From: Flavobacteriaceae bacterium UBA3356
GTDB lineage: Bacteria; Bacteroidota; Bacteroidia; Flavobacteriales; Flavobacteriaceae
NCBI GenBank assembly: GCA_002360635.1
Contig: DEQW01000001.1
Location: 145,414 to 209,413, forward strand
Length of the DNA stretch: 64,000 nucleotides
Reading direction: 5' to 3'
Below the pieces are notes generated by a model. That model made no database searches. It had not been told where the DNA came from and worked only from the letters and a program-made list of their open reading frames with translations. This document shows, piece after piece, positions 1 through 9,375 of the stretch. A program made the translations under genes and the position numbers. Position 1 is the stretch's first letter. Each line of letters starts with the position of its first letter.

Positions 1-1
1 T

Positions 2-715
2 TTACAAAACAACAATTCCATTGGGCTTGTGTTTCCAAAAGTTGCTTTAACAGCTAGCAACGTTCAAGCTCCCGTAACGAACCCTAACGGAGGTAGCTTG
101 GTGGAAGGCACCGTAGTCTTTAATACAAACGTCACTGATACAGGAGCTAACGATGTTTCACCGGGCATTTACGCTTGGGATGGGACACAATGGAACCCAC
201 AATATTTAAGGGAACAGTCTGAAAAATTTGAACAATCACCTTTAGACATCAGAACAGAAACTGGTAGCACAGCATACAACAACGGATCTTCAGATTGGAT
301 GGAGGTTGATGGTTTAGGAGATGGATCATCCTTTACACCTAAATACAGTGGAACATACCGAATTGAAATCAATTTTAATTTTGGTGCAGGAAAAATAAAC
401 CTTCCCAGCTCTGGTAAAATGAGTATGTCCACCCAAGAAGGACTTTTCAGGTTTACATTTGATGGCACACCACACGTAGTTTATACGCATTCCTATTCAC
501 TTTACAACGAAGATTTAGGATATTTCGAACAATTTAGACACGATACTTCTCAAGTATTCTATGTAAACCTTACTGCAGGGCAAGTTTATCCCTTTAAAGT
601 TGAAATAGACATATTTGTTTCTGATGGTTTTGAAGACAATGGTAACTCAGGTGATGGTAGAGGCCACGTAGGTGTGGAAAAACCTTGTACTGTAGAGTTT
701 ACATTTATTGAATAA
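2..715 (+). CDS. surface protein, 5' end outside the window
   Basis: The reading frame is open from the first bases of the window and reads through a GTG at base 29, so the gene probably begins upstream. The first visible residues (SIGLVFPKVALT, then VEGTVVFNT and GIYAWDGTQW) match the pattern found after the signal peptide in many flavobacterial surface proteins, where a list of facts about the object is followed by a single C-terminal beta domain. The last 150 residues look like a C1q/TNF-like or jelly-roll beta domain (alternating aromatic and Gly residues such as YSGTYRIEINFNFGAG). No sorting domain, lipobox or membrane segment is visible. Function unknown. It is followed after 34 bases by another secreted protein on the same strand. 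Confidence 0.6.
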   Translation, partial: LQNNNSIGLVFPKVALTASNVQAPVTNPNGGSLVEGTVVFNTNVTDTGANDVSPGIYAWDGTQWNPQYLREQSEKFEQSPLDIRTETGSTAYNNGSSDWMEVDGLGDGSSFTPKYSGTYRIEINFNFGAGKINLPSSGKMSMSTQEGLFRFTFDGTPHVVYTHSYSLYNEDLGYFEQFRHDTSQVFYVNLTAGQVYPFKVEIDIFVSDGFEDNGNSGDGRGHVGVEKPCTVEFTFIE

Positions 716-749
716 TATTATAACACATACTAACTAAATATAATTTCTA

Positions 750-3700
750 ATGAATAAATTTATACTTATTGCAGTTTTATTGAATTGCTGTATTATTTCT
801 GCACAAACCCCATGTAATGGTGGAATGGCCGGTCCCTATCCGTGTGACGGGCTAACACTTCAATCGTTTATTCCCTTATCAACTTTTGGGGCAAGTACTG
901 GAAATGATTCTTGGGGATGGACAGATCCCAGCACAGGAAAAGAATATGCCATCATGGGCGTAAACAACGGAACTGTTTTTATTGATATATCAGATCCTAT
1001 TAACCCTATATATTTAGGAAAACTCCCTTCTCATAACAACACCTCAAACCTTTGGCGTGATGTTAAAACTTATAACAACCATGCTTTTATAGTAAGTGAA
1101 GCCAGTGGTCACGGCATGCAGGTATTTGACTTAACAAAGCTTAGAAATGTAACAAACCCTCCCGAAACCTTCTCTAGAGATGCACACTTTGGAGATTTTG
1201 GTAAAGCTCATAATATTGTTATAAACGAAGACACGGGATATGCCTACGTGGTTGGTACTAGAAGAGACGGTCTATCAAAAGGAGGCCCATGGTTTATTAA
1301 TATTCAAAACCCTACAAATCCAGTATTAGAAGGTGTTTACGATGATGAACAGTACACCCACGATGCGCAGGTAGTAACGTACAATGGCCCTGATAGCGAT
1401 TATACAGGAAAAGAGATATTTATAGGAAGTAATGAAGATGAGGTTTTAATTATGGATGTAACCAATAAATCCAATCCAATTAAAATTTCAACTATAACTT
1501 ATGCCAATAGAGACTACACACATCAAGGTTGGTTTACTGAAGATCAACGCTATTTTATATTAGGTGATGAAACAGACGAACAGGCAGTTGGTTTTAACAC
1601 TAAAACTGTGATTTTTGATTTTGAAGATCTTGATAACCCAAAATTTCATTTTAATTATTTTGGGCCAACAGCCGCAATTGACCACAATGGATATGTAAAA
1701 GGGAATCGTTTTTATTTGGCAAATTATGGTGCTGGAATGCGTGTTATTAAAATAGATGATATTGCTAATAAAAACATGCAGGAAGTTGATTATTTTGATA
1801 CGTATCCAGGCAGCAATAATGCCTCTTTTGCAGGGGTTTGGAACGTGTATCCATATTTTGAAAGCGGAAACATATTAGTAAGTGGTTACAATGGCGGTTT
1901 CTATTTGGTTAAAGATCCAAATTACGATAATACCGCCCCCACAGTTTCTTGCCAACCAGTAACAGCAACACTAGACCGCACAACAGGTTCCGTAACTATA
2001 ACAGCAAACGATGTAGACAACGGTTCGACAGATGACTTCGGAATTGTTAAAAAAACCATTGAAGCCACTAAAACTACCTTTAATTGTGCTGACGTTGGAA
2101 AATCATTCCCAGTTACGTTAACTGTTGAAGATGATTACGGAAACAAATCATCTTGCAGTACCACAATAACTATAGAAGCCGAAACAACCAGTTATAATGG
2201 TTCGAGTTGGTCTAATGGCATACCTTCTGTAGGCTCTAATGCAAAAATTAGTGCCGACTACAGCACTGCTACCAATACCAGTTTTGAATCTTGTATTTGT
2301 GAAATTGATGCAAATAGAACATTAACCGTTGGCGCTGGGGATTACATTAATGTGCAAAGAGACATTACGGTAAACGGAAACCTATTTATTGCACATGAAG
2401 GCAGTGTTGTACAACAAGACAATGATGCAGTAACTATAAACAATGGCACTATTTCAGTAGAAAAAATCACACCTAACTTAGATGAACGTGATTTTATGAT
2501 ATTGGGTAGTCCCGTTTCTGGAGAAACCCGAAATGGTGTGTATGGCACTTCAGTAATGGTACGTAACCATATTACTGGAAATTTTGTTCCTAATGAAGAT
2601 GTAGAAAATGATTTCCCTTTAGCTGAAAATTTTGCTGATGACAATGGCGATAACTGGGTAAATTACACAGGAACCATCAATGCAGGAGAAGGATATTTAG
2701 TACGACCACAAACAACGCCAACTGGAACAGGGTCATTTACGTTAGATTACACACAAGGAACTTTAAACAATGGAATTATAACATTTGATTTATTGTTCAA
2801 CACCGAAGCAAACGATAGCCCAAATATGTTAAGTAATCCATATCCTTCAGCAATTGATGCAGATTCATTTTTAGACGCAAACCCAACTATACAAACACTT
2901 TATTTTTGGGAACACCTAACAGCCCCTAACCCATCGTATCCGGGCTATAACCCTAACAATTATAACATGAGCGATATCTCTATGTATAATGAAATGGGAG
3001 GATCTGCTGCAGGAAACGACCCAGGCAATTCAACTCAACCTAATGGGTACATTGCTTCAGGGCAAGGGTTTGGAGTAAAAACCACAGCTGCTGCAACTGC
3101 TGTTTTCAACAATAACATGAGAGTCAATGAAAATAATGATACCTACAGAAAAACCTCATTTGAAAGTGACCGTATATGGCTAAGTGTATATAATGAAAGA
3201 TGGGAAATGGGAAGTTCCATTCTTATTGGGTTTTCTGATGCCTCTACCAATAGTCTTGATACTAAATACGATAGCAAGCGATTGGCAACCCCAGTTTCAT
3301 TGTATTCTGAAATGCCATCAGGAGAACAATTGGCCATTCAAGGATTAGCACCACTTGAAAATGAGACACAAGTATCACTTGGGTTTGACACACAGATTGA
3401 CGAAGAAACAACATACCGCATTTCTATCAATAATATAGAAGGTATTAACATAGAAGATACCACAGTGTACCTAATCGACAACAAAAACAACAATGTTACC
3501 AATTTAAGCGAAACGGATTACGAATTTACAACTGTTAAAGGCCAATTTAACAGCCGTTTCACACTTCAGTTTAAAAGCAGTGTAGTATTAGATGTGACGG
3601 ATATTCTTTCAAATGTTACCATCTTCCCAAATCCGGCAAGCCATACGCTTAACATCGTTTCGCCAAATGCTTATTTAGAAAACATTTCGGTATACGATTT

Positions 3701-3842
3701 ATTAGGGAGAAGAATCAATAAGAAAGTAGGCCCAAAAACCAACAACTATCAACTTAAGCTGTCACAACTTAACACAGGGATTTATTTTGTGAAAATTGAT
3801 ACCGAAGTTGGAACGGTAACCAAAAAACGGATTAAAAAATAG
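750..3842 (+). CDS. T9SS-secreted choice-of-anchor B family protein
   Basis: A 1030-residue secreted protein. A signal peptide covers about residues 1-19 (ends ISAQ). Residues 20-395 form a choice-of-anchor B / LVIVD-type beta-propeller region with repeated units like VFIDISDPINPIYLG and VLIMDVTNKSNPIKIS. A HYR/PKD-like module follows (about 395-475, APTVSCQPVTATL...), then a long beta-rich module common in flavobacterial exoproteins, and a type A T9SS sorting domain in the last 75 residues (FPNPASHTLNIVSP ... GIYFVKI ... TKKRIKK). The sorting domain directs export across the outer membrane and attachment or release at the surface. Substrate or ligand is unknown. A strong terminator lies directly downstream. 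Confidence 0.85.
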   Translation: MNKFILIAVLLNCCIISAQTPCNGGMAGPYPCDGLTLQSFIPLSTFGASTGNDSWGWTDPSTGKEYAIMGVNNGTVFIDISDPINPIYLGKLPSHNNTSNLWRDVKTYNNHAFIVSEASGHGMQVFDLTKLRNVTNPPETFSRDAHFGDFGKAHNIVINEDTGYAYVVGTRRDGLSKGGPWFINIQNPTNPVLEGVYDDEQYTHDAQVVTYNGPDSDYTGKEIFIGSNEDEVLIMDVTNKSNPIKISTITYANRDYTHQGWFTEDQRYFILGDETDEQAVGFNTKTVIFDFEDLDNPKFHFNYFGPTAAIDHNGYVKGNRFYLANYGAGMRVIKIDDIANKNMQEVDYFDTYPGSNNASFAGVWNVYPYFESGNILVSGYNGGFYLVKDPNYDNTAPTVSCQPVTATLDRTTGSVTITANDVDNGSTDDFGIVKKTIEATKTTFNCADVGKSFPVTLTVEDDYGNKSSCSTTITIEAETTSYNGSSWSNGIPSVGSNAKISADYSTATNTSFESCICEIDANRTLTVGAGDYINVQRDITVNGNLFIAHEGSVVQQDNDAVTINNGTISVEKITPNLDERDFMILGSPVSGETRNGVYGTSVMVRNHITGNFVPNEDVENDFPLAENFADDNGDNWVNYTGTINAGEGYLVRPQTTPTGTGSFTLDYTQGTLNNGIITFDLLFNTEANDSPNMLSNPYPSAIDADSFLDANPTIQTLYFWEHLTAPNPSYPGYNPNNYNMSDISMYNEMGGSAAGNDPGNSTQPNGYIASGQGFGVKTTAAATAVFNNNMRVNENNDTYRKTSFESDRIWLSVYNERWEMGSSILIGFSDASTNSLDTKYDSKRLATPVSLYSEMPSGEQLAIQGLAPLENETQVSLGFDTQIDEETTYRISINNIEGINIEDTTVYLIDNKNNNVTNLSETDYEFTTVKGQFNSRFTLQFKSSVVLDVTDILSNVTIFPNPASHTLNIVSPNAYLENISVYDLLGRRINKKVGPKTNNYQLKLSQLNTGIYFVKIDTEVGTVTKKRIKK

Positions 3843-3865
3843 CCCCCAATACAAGCCTAGCAGTA

Positions 3866-3898
3866 AGCCTGAAGCAAATTTGCTTCAGGCTTTTTTTA
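3866..3898 (+). terminator. intrinsic terminator after the choice-of-anchor B gene
   Basis: A perfect 26-base palindrome (13-base arms, AGCCTGAAGCAAA and its complement) is followed by seven T residues, 24 bases after the stop codon. Confidence 0.9.
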
Positions 3899-4055
3899 TA
3901 CGCTTCATTCTCAATTTTAACTACACCTCTACCAATCAACCAATAACCCTCTGAATGTTAGTTATATAGATTTTTTGGTGCTTCATCGAATTTCTTACAT
4001 TTCAATAAATAGATTTCTTATCATTATGATACCAAATAATAATGATATATCGATT

Positions 4056-5408
4056 ATGAAGACAACTAAACAAAAATATCGTAACTTTTTAACATTTATA
4101 TTGCTTTTATCTTTATCAACTGTATTTGCCCAAGTAGGGATTAACACAACTGATCCTGCAGATGGATCTATTTTAGATATAACAAGTAGCGATAAAGGTA
4201 TTTTTATACCACGAATTGAATTAACCAACCTTACTACAATGGCTCCTATAACAGGCATTGCAAACAACCCTACAGATCTTGCTAATGCAGAAGGCCTTAT
4301 GGTCTATAATACTAGTACTACAACAGGCCCAGGTTTTTTTGTATGGAATGGAGGGAATTGGGAAATAGTAGGAGATAACAATGATGATTGGAAACGTTCA
4401 GGTAATTCAGGAACTACAGGAACTGATTTTATCGGAACAACTGATGGACAACCGCTTCTATTTAAAACAAATAATAGTAATCGTTTTGAAATAACTGCGA
4501 ATGGCAGATTAAGAGCTTATAATAGTGGTAGTCAAGTACAACCTTCGTATTCTTGGAATAACAGTACCTCTACAGGAATGTTTAGACCCGATAATAATCA
4601 ACTAGGGTTTACTACAGATGGCAATGAAAGACTTAGGATAGATGCTAATGGTCTAATAGGTATTAATAATAACAATGTACTATCAAGACTTCATATTAAA
4701 GAGAGTACAAATACTCAAGGTCCTTTTTATTCAGAAATTACAAACAGTAATTCAAATTGGAGTGCTGTAGAAGCTTATAACCCGAAAATTAGTAATGGTG
4801 CTGGAATATTAGGAACAGGATTTTTTGGAATTGTAGGTCAAGCAACAGCAGCAGCCGGATGGGCTGGATATTTTACTTATGATGTTTGGATGGATAATGA
4901 TTTTTATGTTTATAATAATTCTTATTTATGGAATCTTGATGTAGATAATGATTTAACAGTATATGGTACTCTAACAAACCTATCAGATAGAAGGATTAAA
5001 ACCAATATCCAAAACATAGATGGAGCATTAAATATTATTAACAAGTTAAAACCTAAAGTTTATGACAAAAATACTGAGCTAATTGAAAAAAATAGTAAAG
5101 TTGAAAAATCGAAATTAAAAATCAATCAAAACGGCCTTAGAAATACGGATGACAAATCTGTTCGAAAGGAACAGGAAAGAAAAAAAGAGTTCGGTTTAAT
5201 TGCTCAAGATTTAGAGTTAGTTCTTCCAGAATTAGTTTTTGAAAAAGGCACAAAGTTAAAGGGGTTAAAAGGAGAAAACTTAAAGGCAGTAAACTACATA
5301 GGTCTCATACCTATATTAACCAAGGCTATTCAAGAACAGCAAGAACAAATCAAATCGTTAGAGCAAAGAATAGAAAGCCTCGAAAGAGCTATAAGAAACA
5401 AAAAATGA
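4056..5408 (+). CDS. surface protein with C-terminal peptidase S74 (tail-fibre chaperone) domain
   Basis: The frame is open from 3975, but the ATG at 4056 is chosen because it starts a standard signal peptide (MKTTKQKYRNFLTFILLLS...VFAQ). The mature protein begins with QVGINTTDPADGSILDI, the usual N-terminus of flavobacterial surface proteins that carry a tail-fibre fold. The C-terminal S74 intramolecular chaperone domain begins with SDRRIKTNI at about residue 310; the Ser and Lys of this motif form the self-cleaving dyad in phage endosialidases. It continues with FGLIAQDLELVLPEL and ends in a heptad-rich coiled coil (QEQQEQIKSLEQRIESLERA). A charged insertion of about 40 residues separates the two halves of the domain. 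Expected to trimerise on the cell surface; ligand unknown. Confidence 0.8.
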   Translation: MKTTKQKYRNFLTFILLLSLSTVFAQVGINTTDPADGSILDITSSDKGIFIPRIELTNLTTMAPITGIANNPTDLANAEGLMVYNTSTTTGPGFFVWNGGNWEIVGDNNDDWKRSGNSGTTGTDFIGTTDGQPLLFKTNNSNRFEITANGRLRAYNSGSQVQPSYSWNNSTSTGMFRPDNNQLGFTTDGNERLRIDANGLIGINNNNVLSRLHIKESTNTQGPFYSEITNSNSNWSAVEAYNPKISNGAGILGTGFFGIVGQATAAAGWAGYFTYDVWMDNDFYVYNNSYLWNLDVDNDLTVYGTLTNLSDRRIKTNIQNIDGALNIINKLKPKVYDKNTELIEKNSKVEKSKLKINQNGLRNTDDKSVRKEQERKKEFGLIAQDLELVLPELVFEKGTKLKGLKGENLKAVNYIGLIPILTKAIQEQQEQIKSLEQRIESLERAIRNKK

Positions 5409-5558
5409 TGTCTCTTCTTAGACTTAAGACCTAAAGTAAAAGGGTTGTATAATAAATAATAAGTATATCAGGATTTATTCTTTAAACTGTATAGTTATTT
5501 TAAGACGGGTCCTCCACTCAGCAAACTCATTGATACTCCATACATAAGCCATAGATAG

Positions 5559-5605
5559 TTCATTGTTTTGTAGGAATTGAGTCTTTTTTCCTACAAAACA
5601 ATGAA
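5559..5605. terminator. 18-base perfect inverted repeat between convergent genes
   Basis: TTCATTGTTTTGTAGGAA is followed, after an 11-base loop, by its exact complement. It lies between the 3' ends of two convergent genes (stops at 5408 and 5660), which suits a bidirectional terminator, although no T-run follows either arm. The rest of the 251-base gap shows nothing recognisable. Confidence 0.5.
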
Positions 5606-5659
5606 TGTATCATAAAACATTAAGTAACAAACACTTGATACCTTAAGAAAGAGTCATTT

Positions 5660-5986
5660 TTACAAATACCGAAAAAAACTCCAAAACGGTCTGTTCTTTA
5701 AATACAGTATATCCTGTTCCTTTTCATACGCTTCCCGTTCAAAACTAATGTTTCGATACGCAGTATATCGGTTTTTGTACTGTACCAGTCTTAACGCATA
5801 TTCAATACCGTACCACAAATAAAAAGGCAACACTAATAGCTCTATCTGTTGCCGTAGGTGAATGCGTTCATGGTTCATAAAAATTGCATCGGCTTTTAAA
5901 GCACTATCTTTTAATAATAAGAAAGGCCATAATGCAATTCCAGTAAACTTTTTCCGAAGTAAAAAAGGGGACACCAAAACAATCAT
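5660..5986 (-). CDS. small membrane-associated HExxH protein, function unknown
   Basis: A 108-residue protein with a hydrophobic N-terminus (residues 2-25), a central hydrophobic stretch (about 50-68, LLVLPFYLWYGIEYALRLV) and between them NHERIHLRQQ, an exact HExxH zinc-binding motif at residues 39-43. About 40 residues later comes FEREAY (82-87), which could give the third zinc ligand as in gluzincins. I recall unannotated homologues of this length in other Flavobacteriaceae, but no named family. A small membrane metallopeptidase or a relic of an M48/M56-like protease core is possible; both are inference. It is a single gene, convergent with the S74 gene at 4056. Confidence 0.6.
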   Translation of the reverse strand: MIVLVSPFLLRKKFTGIALWPFLLLKDSALKADAIFMNHERIHLRQQIELLVLPFYLWYGIEYALRLVQYKNRYTAYRNISFEREAYEKEQDILYLKNRPFWSFFRYL

Positions 5987-6128
5987 AAAGTAAAGGTAAA
6001 AACTATATAGTAATTTCTATTATTCTGATTTTCAATAACTAAAAAACAACATTTTATCGATAATTAAAACCAATACGTCGATTATCTCGTAAGTATCGTG
6101 TAAACTAACCCTTACTAAATTACTACTT

Positions 6129-7019
6129 ATGAAATCCATTACTTTAAAACATTATTTATTTACCACTTTTCTGCTTCTTACAACAGTATTTCTGCAAGCT
6201 CAAGTAGGTATTGGCACCCTATCTCCTTTAAATCAATTGGACGTAAAAGTGCCTGGTACAGGTTCAGATGGTATTAATATTCAAAATGACAGCTTTAACA
6301 CACAACTACTCACTGAAGGTAGCGGCACATTTGCAATGAACAATTCATCCAATAGTGGATCCTATAATTTTAGGTTTGCAAATGCTACTAGATATATTAT
6401 GACCGATGATCTAATATACCCATCCGTCAATGCAACTGACAATACCGTAAACGGAGCATTGGATATTGGTAGGTTTAATGCGCATTTTAGAAGAGTCTAT
6501 ACCCGAGGCATCCACACCAATGATAACGATGTTGATGGTGGACTTCGCATAAATATAGGAAGCGGGGGCGGAACAACGGCCGATTATAACTTTAGCGATT
6601 TTGCTTTTTACCCTATTACCAACCGTCGCAGAAATTTAGGGCGTTCCAGTAATGCTTGGGACAATGTATATGCAGATGATTATGTTACCGTATCTGACCG
6701 TCGTGAAAAGAAAAACATCAAAACCCTAAACTTAGGCATGAACATTATCACTAAGATAAATACTTATAAGTACGTTTACAAAAATGATAATAATAATGAA
6801 GAACATTTCGGTTTTATGGCCCAGGAGCTCCAAAAAATAGTACCTGAATTAGTCGCCATTGGAAATGACGAAAATAAAACCCTTGGGATAAGCTACAGTG
6901 AATTAATCCCAATTTTAGTAAACGCGCTAAAGGAGCAGGACGATAAGATTGATAATTTAGAAAAAGTTGTCCTTTCCATTCAAAAAAAGTTAGATATAGA
7001 TACCGCTTCTATGAAATAG
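6129..7019 (+). CDS. surface protein with C-terminal peptidase S74 domain (short form)
   Basis: A 296-residue protein with a signal peptide (MKSITLKHYLFTTFLLLTTVFLQAQ) and the same mature start (QVGIGTLSPLNQLDV) as the S74 protein at 4056. The body is short and beta-rich (GALDIGRFNAHFRRVYTRGI and NLGRSSNAWDNVYADDY are repeat-like strands of a tail-fibre shaft). The S74 domain begins at SDRREKKNI (Ser at about residue 189) and runs through HFGFMAQELQKIVPEL to a short coiled coil at the end. It lacks the charged insertion seen in the larger relative. Probably a trimeric surface fibre; target unknown. Confidence 0.8.
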   Translation: MKSITLKHYLFTTFLLLTTVFLQAQVGIGTLSPLNQLDVKVPGTGSDGINIQNDSFNTQLLTEGSGTFAMNNSSNSGSYNFRFANATRYIMTDDLIYPSVNATDNTVNGALDIGRFNAHFRRVYTRGIHTNDNDVDGGLRINIGSGGGTTADYNFSDFAFYPITNRRRNLGRSSNAWDNVYADDYVTVSDRREKKNIKTLNLGMNIITKINTYKYVYKNDNNNEEHFGFMAQELQKIVPELVAIGNDENKTLGISYSELIPILVNALKEQDDKIDNLEKVVLSIQKKLDIDTASMK

Positions 7020-7043
7020 CTTTTAGTTCAAAATCAAAACCCC

Positions 7044-7077
7044 AAAGCTCTTAGTGAAACTAAGGGCTTTCTTTTTA
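7044..7077 (+). terminator. intrinsic terminator after the short S74 gene
   Basis: AAAGC-TCTTAGT / ACTAAG-GGCTTT hairpin with a three-base loop, then a T-rich tail, 24 bases after the stop codon. Confidence 0.85.
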
Positions 7078-7133
7078 TTAACTTATCTTAAAAAGCATGC
7101 TACTTTATTGAAATGGTTCAATGTTGAATTTTG

Positions 7134-7141
7134 TATTTTTG
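7134..7141 (+). promoter_or_regulatory. -7 promoter element of the DUF5522 gene
   Basis: TATTTTTG fits the Bacteroidota -7 consensus TAnnTTTG. The ATG of the DUF5522 gene follows only four bases later, which would make the transcript almost or fully leaderless. The nearest upstream TTG (7108) is 23 bases away, somewhat long. Confidence 0.4.
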
Positions 7142-7145
7142 TAAT

Positions 7146-7310
7146 ATGCTATTTCCAAAGAAAAGAATAGAGATTGAAGAAGGTGATTTTTACCTTACAC
7201 CGGAAGGTTACAAATGCTTTACCGAGCAATATCACTTAAAACGTGGTTATTGCTGTGAAAGTGGTTGCAGGCATTGTCCATACGGTTTTAACAAAAAGAA
7301 AGGGCAGTAA
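7146..7310 (+). CDS. DUF5522 small Cys-rich protein
   Basis: A 54-residue ORF (starts MLFPKKRIEIEEGDFYL). Its second half carries YCCESGCRHCPYGF, the hallmark of DUF5522, with Cys spaced C-C-x3-C-x2-C, suggestive of metal binding. The family is widespread in Bacteroidota and is of unknown function; I recall it next to urocanate hydratase in related genomes, as here (hutU starts 72 bases downstream). The start is set by the only ATG in frame before the conserved part. Confidence 0.85.
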   Translation: MLFPKKRIEIEEGDFYLTPEGYKCFTEQYHLKRGYCCESGCRHCPYGFNKKKGQ

Positions 7311-7382
7311 GCTTTTAAAAAAAGGTAAACGAACCATCTATTAAACTAATAAACTTTGCATCTCTGCTAAAAAACGATTAAA

Positions 7383-9365
7383 ATGAAATTCAAAGAAACC
7401 ATACAAGAAGGCATTCCCAAACAACTACCAAAAGAAAAAGCGTACGACACAACTATCAACCACGCCCCTAAACGTAAAGAAATCCTTTCTGCTGAAGAAA
7501 AAAAACTCGCTTTACGCAATGCCCTACGGTACTTTGATAAAAAACACCACGCCACACTCCTACCCGAATTTAAAGCAGAATTAGAAGAATACGGACGCAT
7601 CTATATGTACCGCTTTCGCCCTGATTATAAAATATATGCCCGTCCCATCGATGAGTACCCAGGAAAGAGTCAACAGGCAAAAGCCATTATGCTCATGATA
7701 CAGAACAACCTGGATTATGCTGTAGCCCAACATCCACACGAATTGATTACTTATGGGGGCAATGGAGCTGTTTTTCAAAATTGGGCGCAATATTTATTGA
7801 CTATGCAATATCTGTCCCAAATGACAGACGAACAAACCCTTGCCATGTATTCTGGGCACCCTATGGGATTGTTTCCCAGTCATAAAGATGCCCCAAGAGT
7901 AGTGGTTACCAACGGAATGATGATCCCCAACTATTCTAAACAAGATGATTGGGAAAAATTCAACGCACTTGGCGTTACTCAATATGGGCAAATGACCGCT
8001 GGAAGTTTCATGTATATTGGCCCTCAGGGTATTGTTCATGGAACAACGATTACTGTTCTAAATGGTTTCAGAAAAATTAAAAAAGAACCTAAAGGAGGGT
8101 TGTTTGTAACCTCTGGTTTAGGCGGAATGAGTGGAGCACAACCCAAAGCCGGTAATATTTCAGGCTGTGTAACGGTTTGTGCCGAAGTAAATAAAAAAGC
8201 TACTGAAACCCGTCATACACAAGGATGGGTAGATGAGGTGATATCTAATGTAGAAGAATTAGCAAACCGTGTGCGTAAAGCTACTTCAAATAAAGAAACG
8301 GTTTCTATTGCATACGATGGAAATGTAGTAGATGTATGGGAACACTTTGCTAAAGTTGACATTCACATTGACTTAGGAAGTGATCAAACATCACTTCATA
8401 ATCCGTGGGCAGGAGGATACTATCCCGTTGGGATGAGCTATGAAGAAGCAAATGAAATGATGGCTAACAATCCTGAAACGTTTAAAGAAAAAGTACAAGA
8501 AAGTTTGCGACGTCATGCTACTGCTATTAACAAACATACGGAAAAGGGCACGTATTTTTTCGACTACGGAAACGCGTTTCTTTTAGAAGCTTCCCGTGCC
8601 GGAGCAGATATTCTTTCTAAAGAGCCAAATAAGGAGTTTAAATACCCTTCGTATGTACAAGATATTATGGGGCCTATGTGTTTTGACTATGGTTTTGGTC
8701 CTTTCCGGTGGGTATGTGCATCTGGAAAACCAGAAGATCTTCAAAGAACAGACGAAATTGCTTCCGAAGTATTAGAAGAGTTAATGAAAGAATCCCCAAA
8801 AGAAATCCAGCAACAGATGCAGGATAACATTACTTGGATCAAAGGTGCCCAACAAAATAAACTGGTAGTGGGATCTCAAGCACGTATTTTATATGCAGAT
8901 GCCAATGGACGTATTAAAATAGCTGCTGCTTTTAACAAGGCTATTAAAGAAGGGAAAATAGGCCCAGTAGTATTGGGTCGTGATCATCACGATGTATCAG
9001 GAACTGATTCCCCATACCGTGAAACATCCAATATTTATGATGGAAGCCGATTTACAGCAGATATGGCCATACAAAATGTAATTGGCGATAGTTTCCGCGG
9101 CGCCACTTGGGTAAGTATCCATAACGGTGGTGGTGTTGGTTGGGGCGAAGTAATAAATGGCGGGTTCGGTATGGTTCTTGATGGTACTATAGATGCACAA
9201 AGACGGTTAGAAAGTATGTTGTTCTGGGATGTAAATAACGGAATTGCACGCCGAAGTTGGGCACGGAATGACGAAGCTGTTTTTGCCATAAAAAGAGCAA
9301 TGGATGAAAACCCGAACTTAAAAGTAACGCTTCCTAATTTCGTTGATGATGATTTATTAAACTAA
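7383..9365 (+). CDS. hutU: urocanate hydratase
   Basis: A 660-residue urocanase, the second step of histidine degradation: urocanate plus water gives 4-imidazolone-5-propanoate, with tightly bound NAD+. Recognised by the collinear motifs YGGNGAVFQNWAQY, TNGMMIPNYS, MYIGPQGIVHGT, GLGGMSGAQPKAGN (dinucleotide-binding region) and GPMCFDYGFGPFRWVCASG. It is the longer form of about 660 residues usual in Bacteroidota rather than the 550-residue proteobacterial form. The other hut genes (hutH, hutI, hutG) are not in the window, so histidine degradation must be scattered. Stop codon is 10 bases before the DUF4136 lipoprotein, so the two are probably cotranscribed. Confidence 0.95.
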   Translation: MKFKETIQEGIPKQLPKEKAYDTTINHAPKRKEILSAEEKKLALRNALRYFDKKHHATLLPEFKAELEEYGRIYMYRFRPDYKIYARPIDEYPGKSQQAKAIMLMIQNNLDYAVAQHPHELITYGGNGAVFQNWAQYLLTMQYLSQMTDEQTLAMYSGHPMGLFPSHKDAPRVVVTNGMMIPNYSKQDDWEKFNALGVTQYGQMTAGSFMYIGPQGIVHGTTITVLNGFRKIKKEPKGGLFVTSGLGGMSGAQPKAGNISGCVTVCAEVNKKATETRHTQGWVDEVISNVEELANRVRKATSNKETVSIAYDGNVVDVWEHFAKVDIHIDLGSDQTSLHNPWAGGYYPVGMSYEEANEMMANNPETFKEKVQESLRRHATAINKHTEKGTYFFDYGNAFLLEASRAGADILSKEPNKEFKYPSYVQDIMGPMCFDYGFGPFRWVCASGKPEDLQRTDEIASEVLEELMKESPKEIQQQMQDNITWIKGAQQNKLVVGSQARILYADANGRIKIAAAFNKAIKEGKIGPVVLGRDHHDVSGTDSPYRETSNIYDGSRFTADMAIQNVIGDSFRGATWVSIHNGGGVGWGEVINGGFGMVLDGTIDAQRRLESMLFWDVNNGIARRSWARNDEAVFAIKRAMDENPNLKVTLPNFVDDDLLN

Positions 9366-9375
9366 ACAAAACACC

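Noticed and set aside
3975..4055. Upstream extension of the first S74 gene
   Set aside because: The signal peptide starts at 4056; the preceding 27 residues are not of signal or conserved type and the region is the likely promoter zone.
4056..7019. Prophage remnant, because of the tail-fibre type S74 domains
   Set aside because: Both proteins have bacterial signal peptides and no structural, lysis or integrase genes are near.
8997..9289. Two minus-strand ORFs inside hutU
   Set aside because: Shadow frames of a well-conserved enzyme gene.
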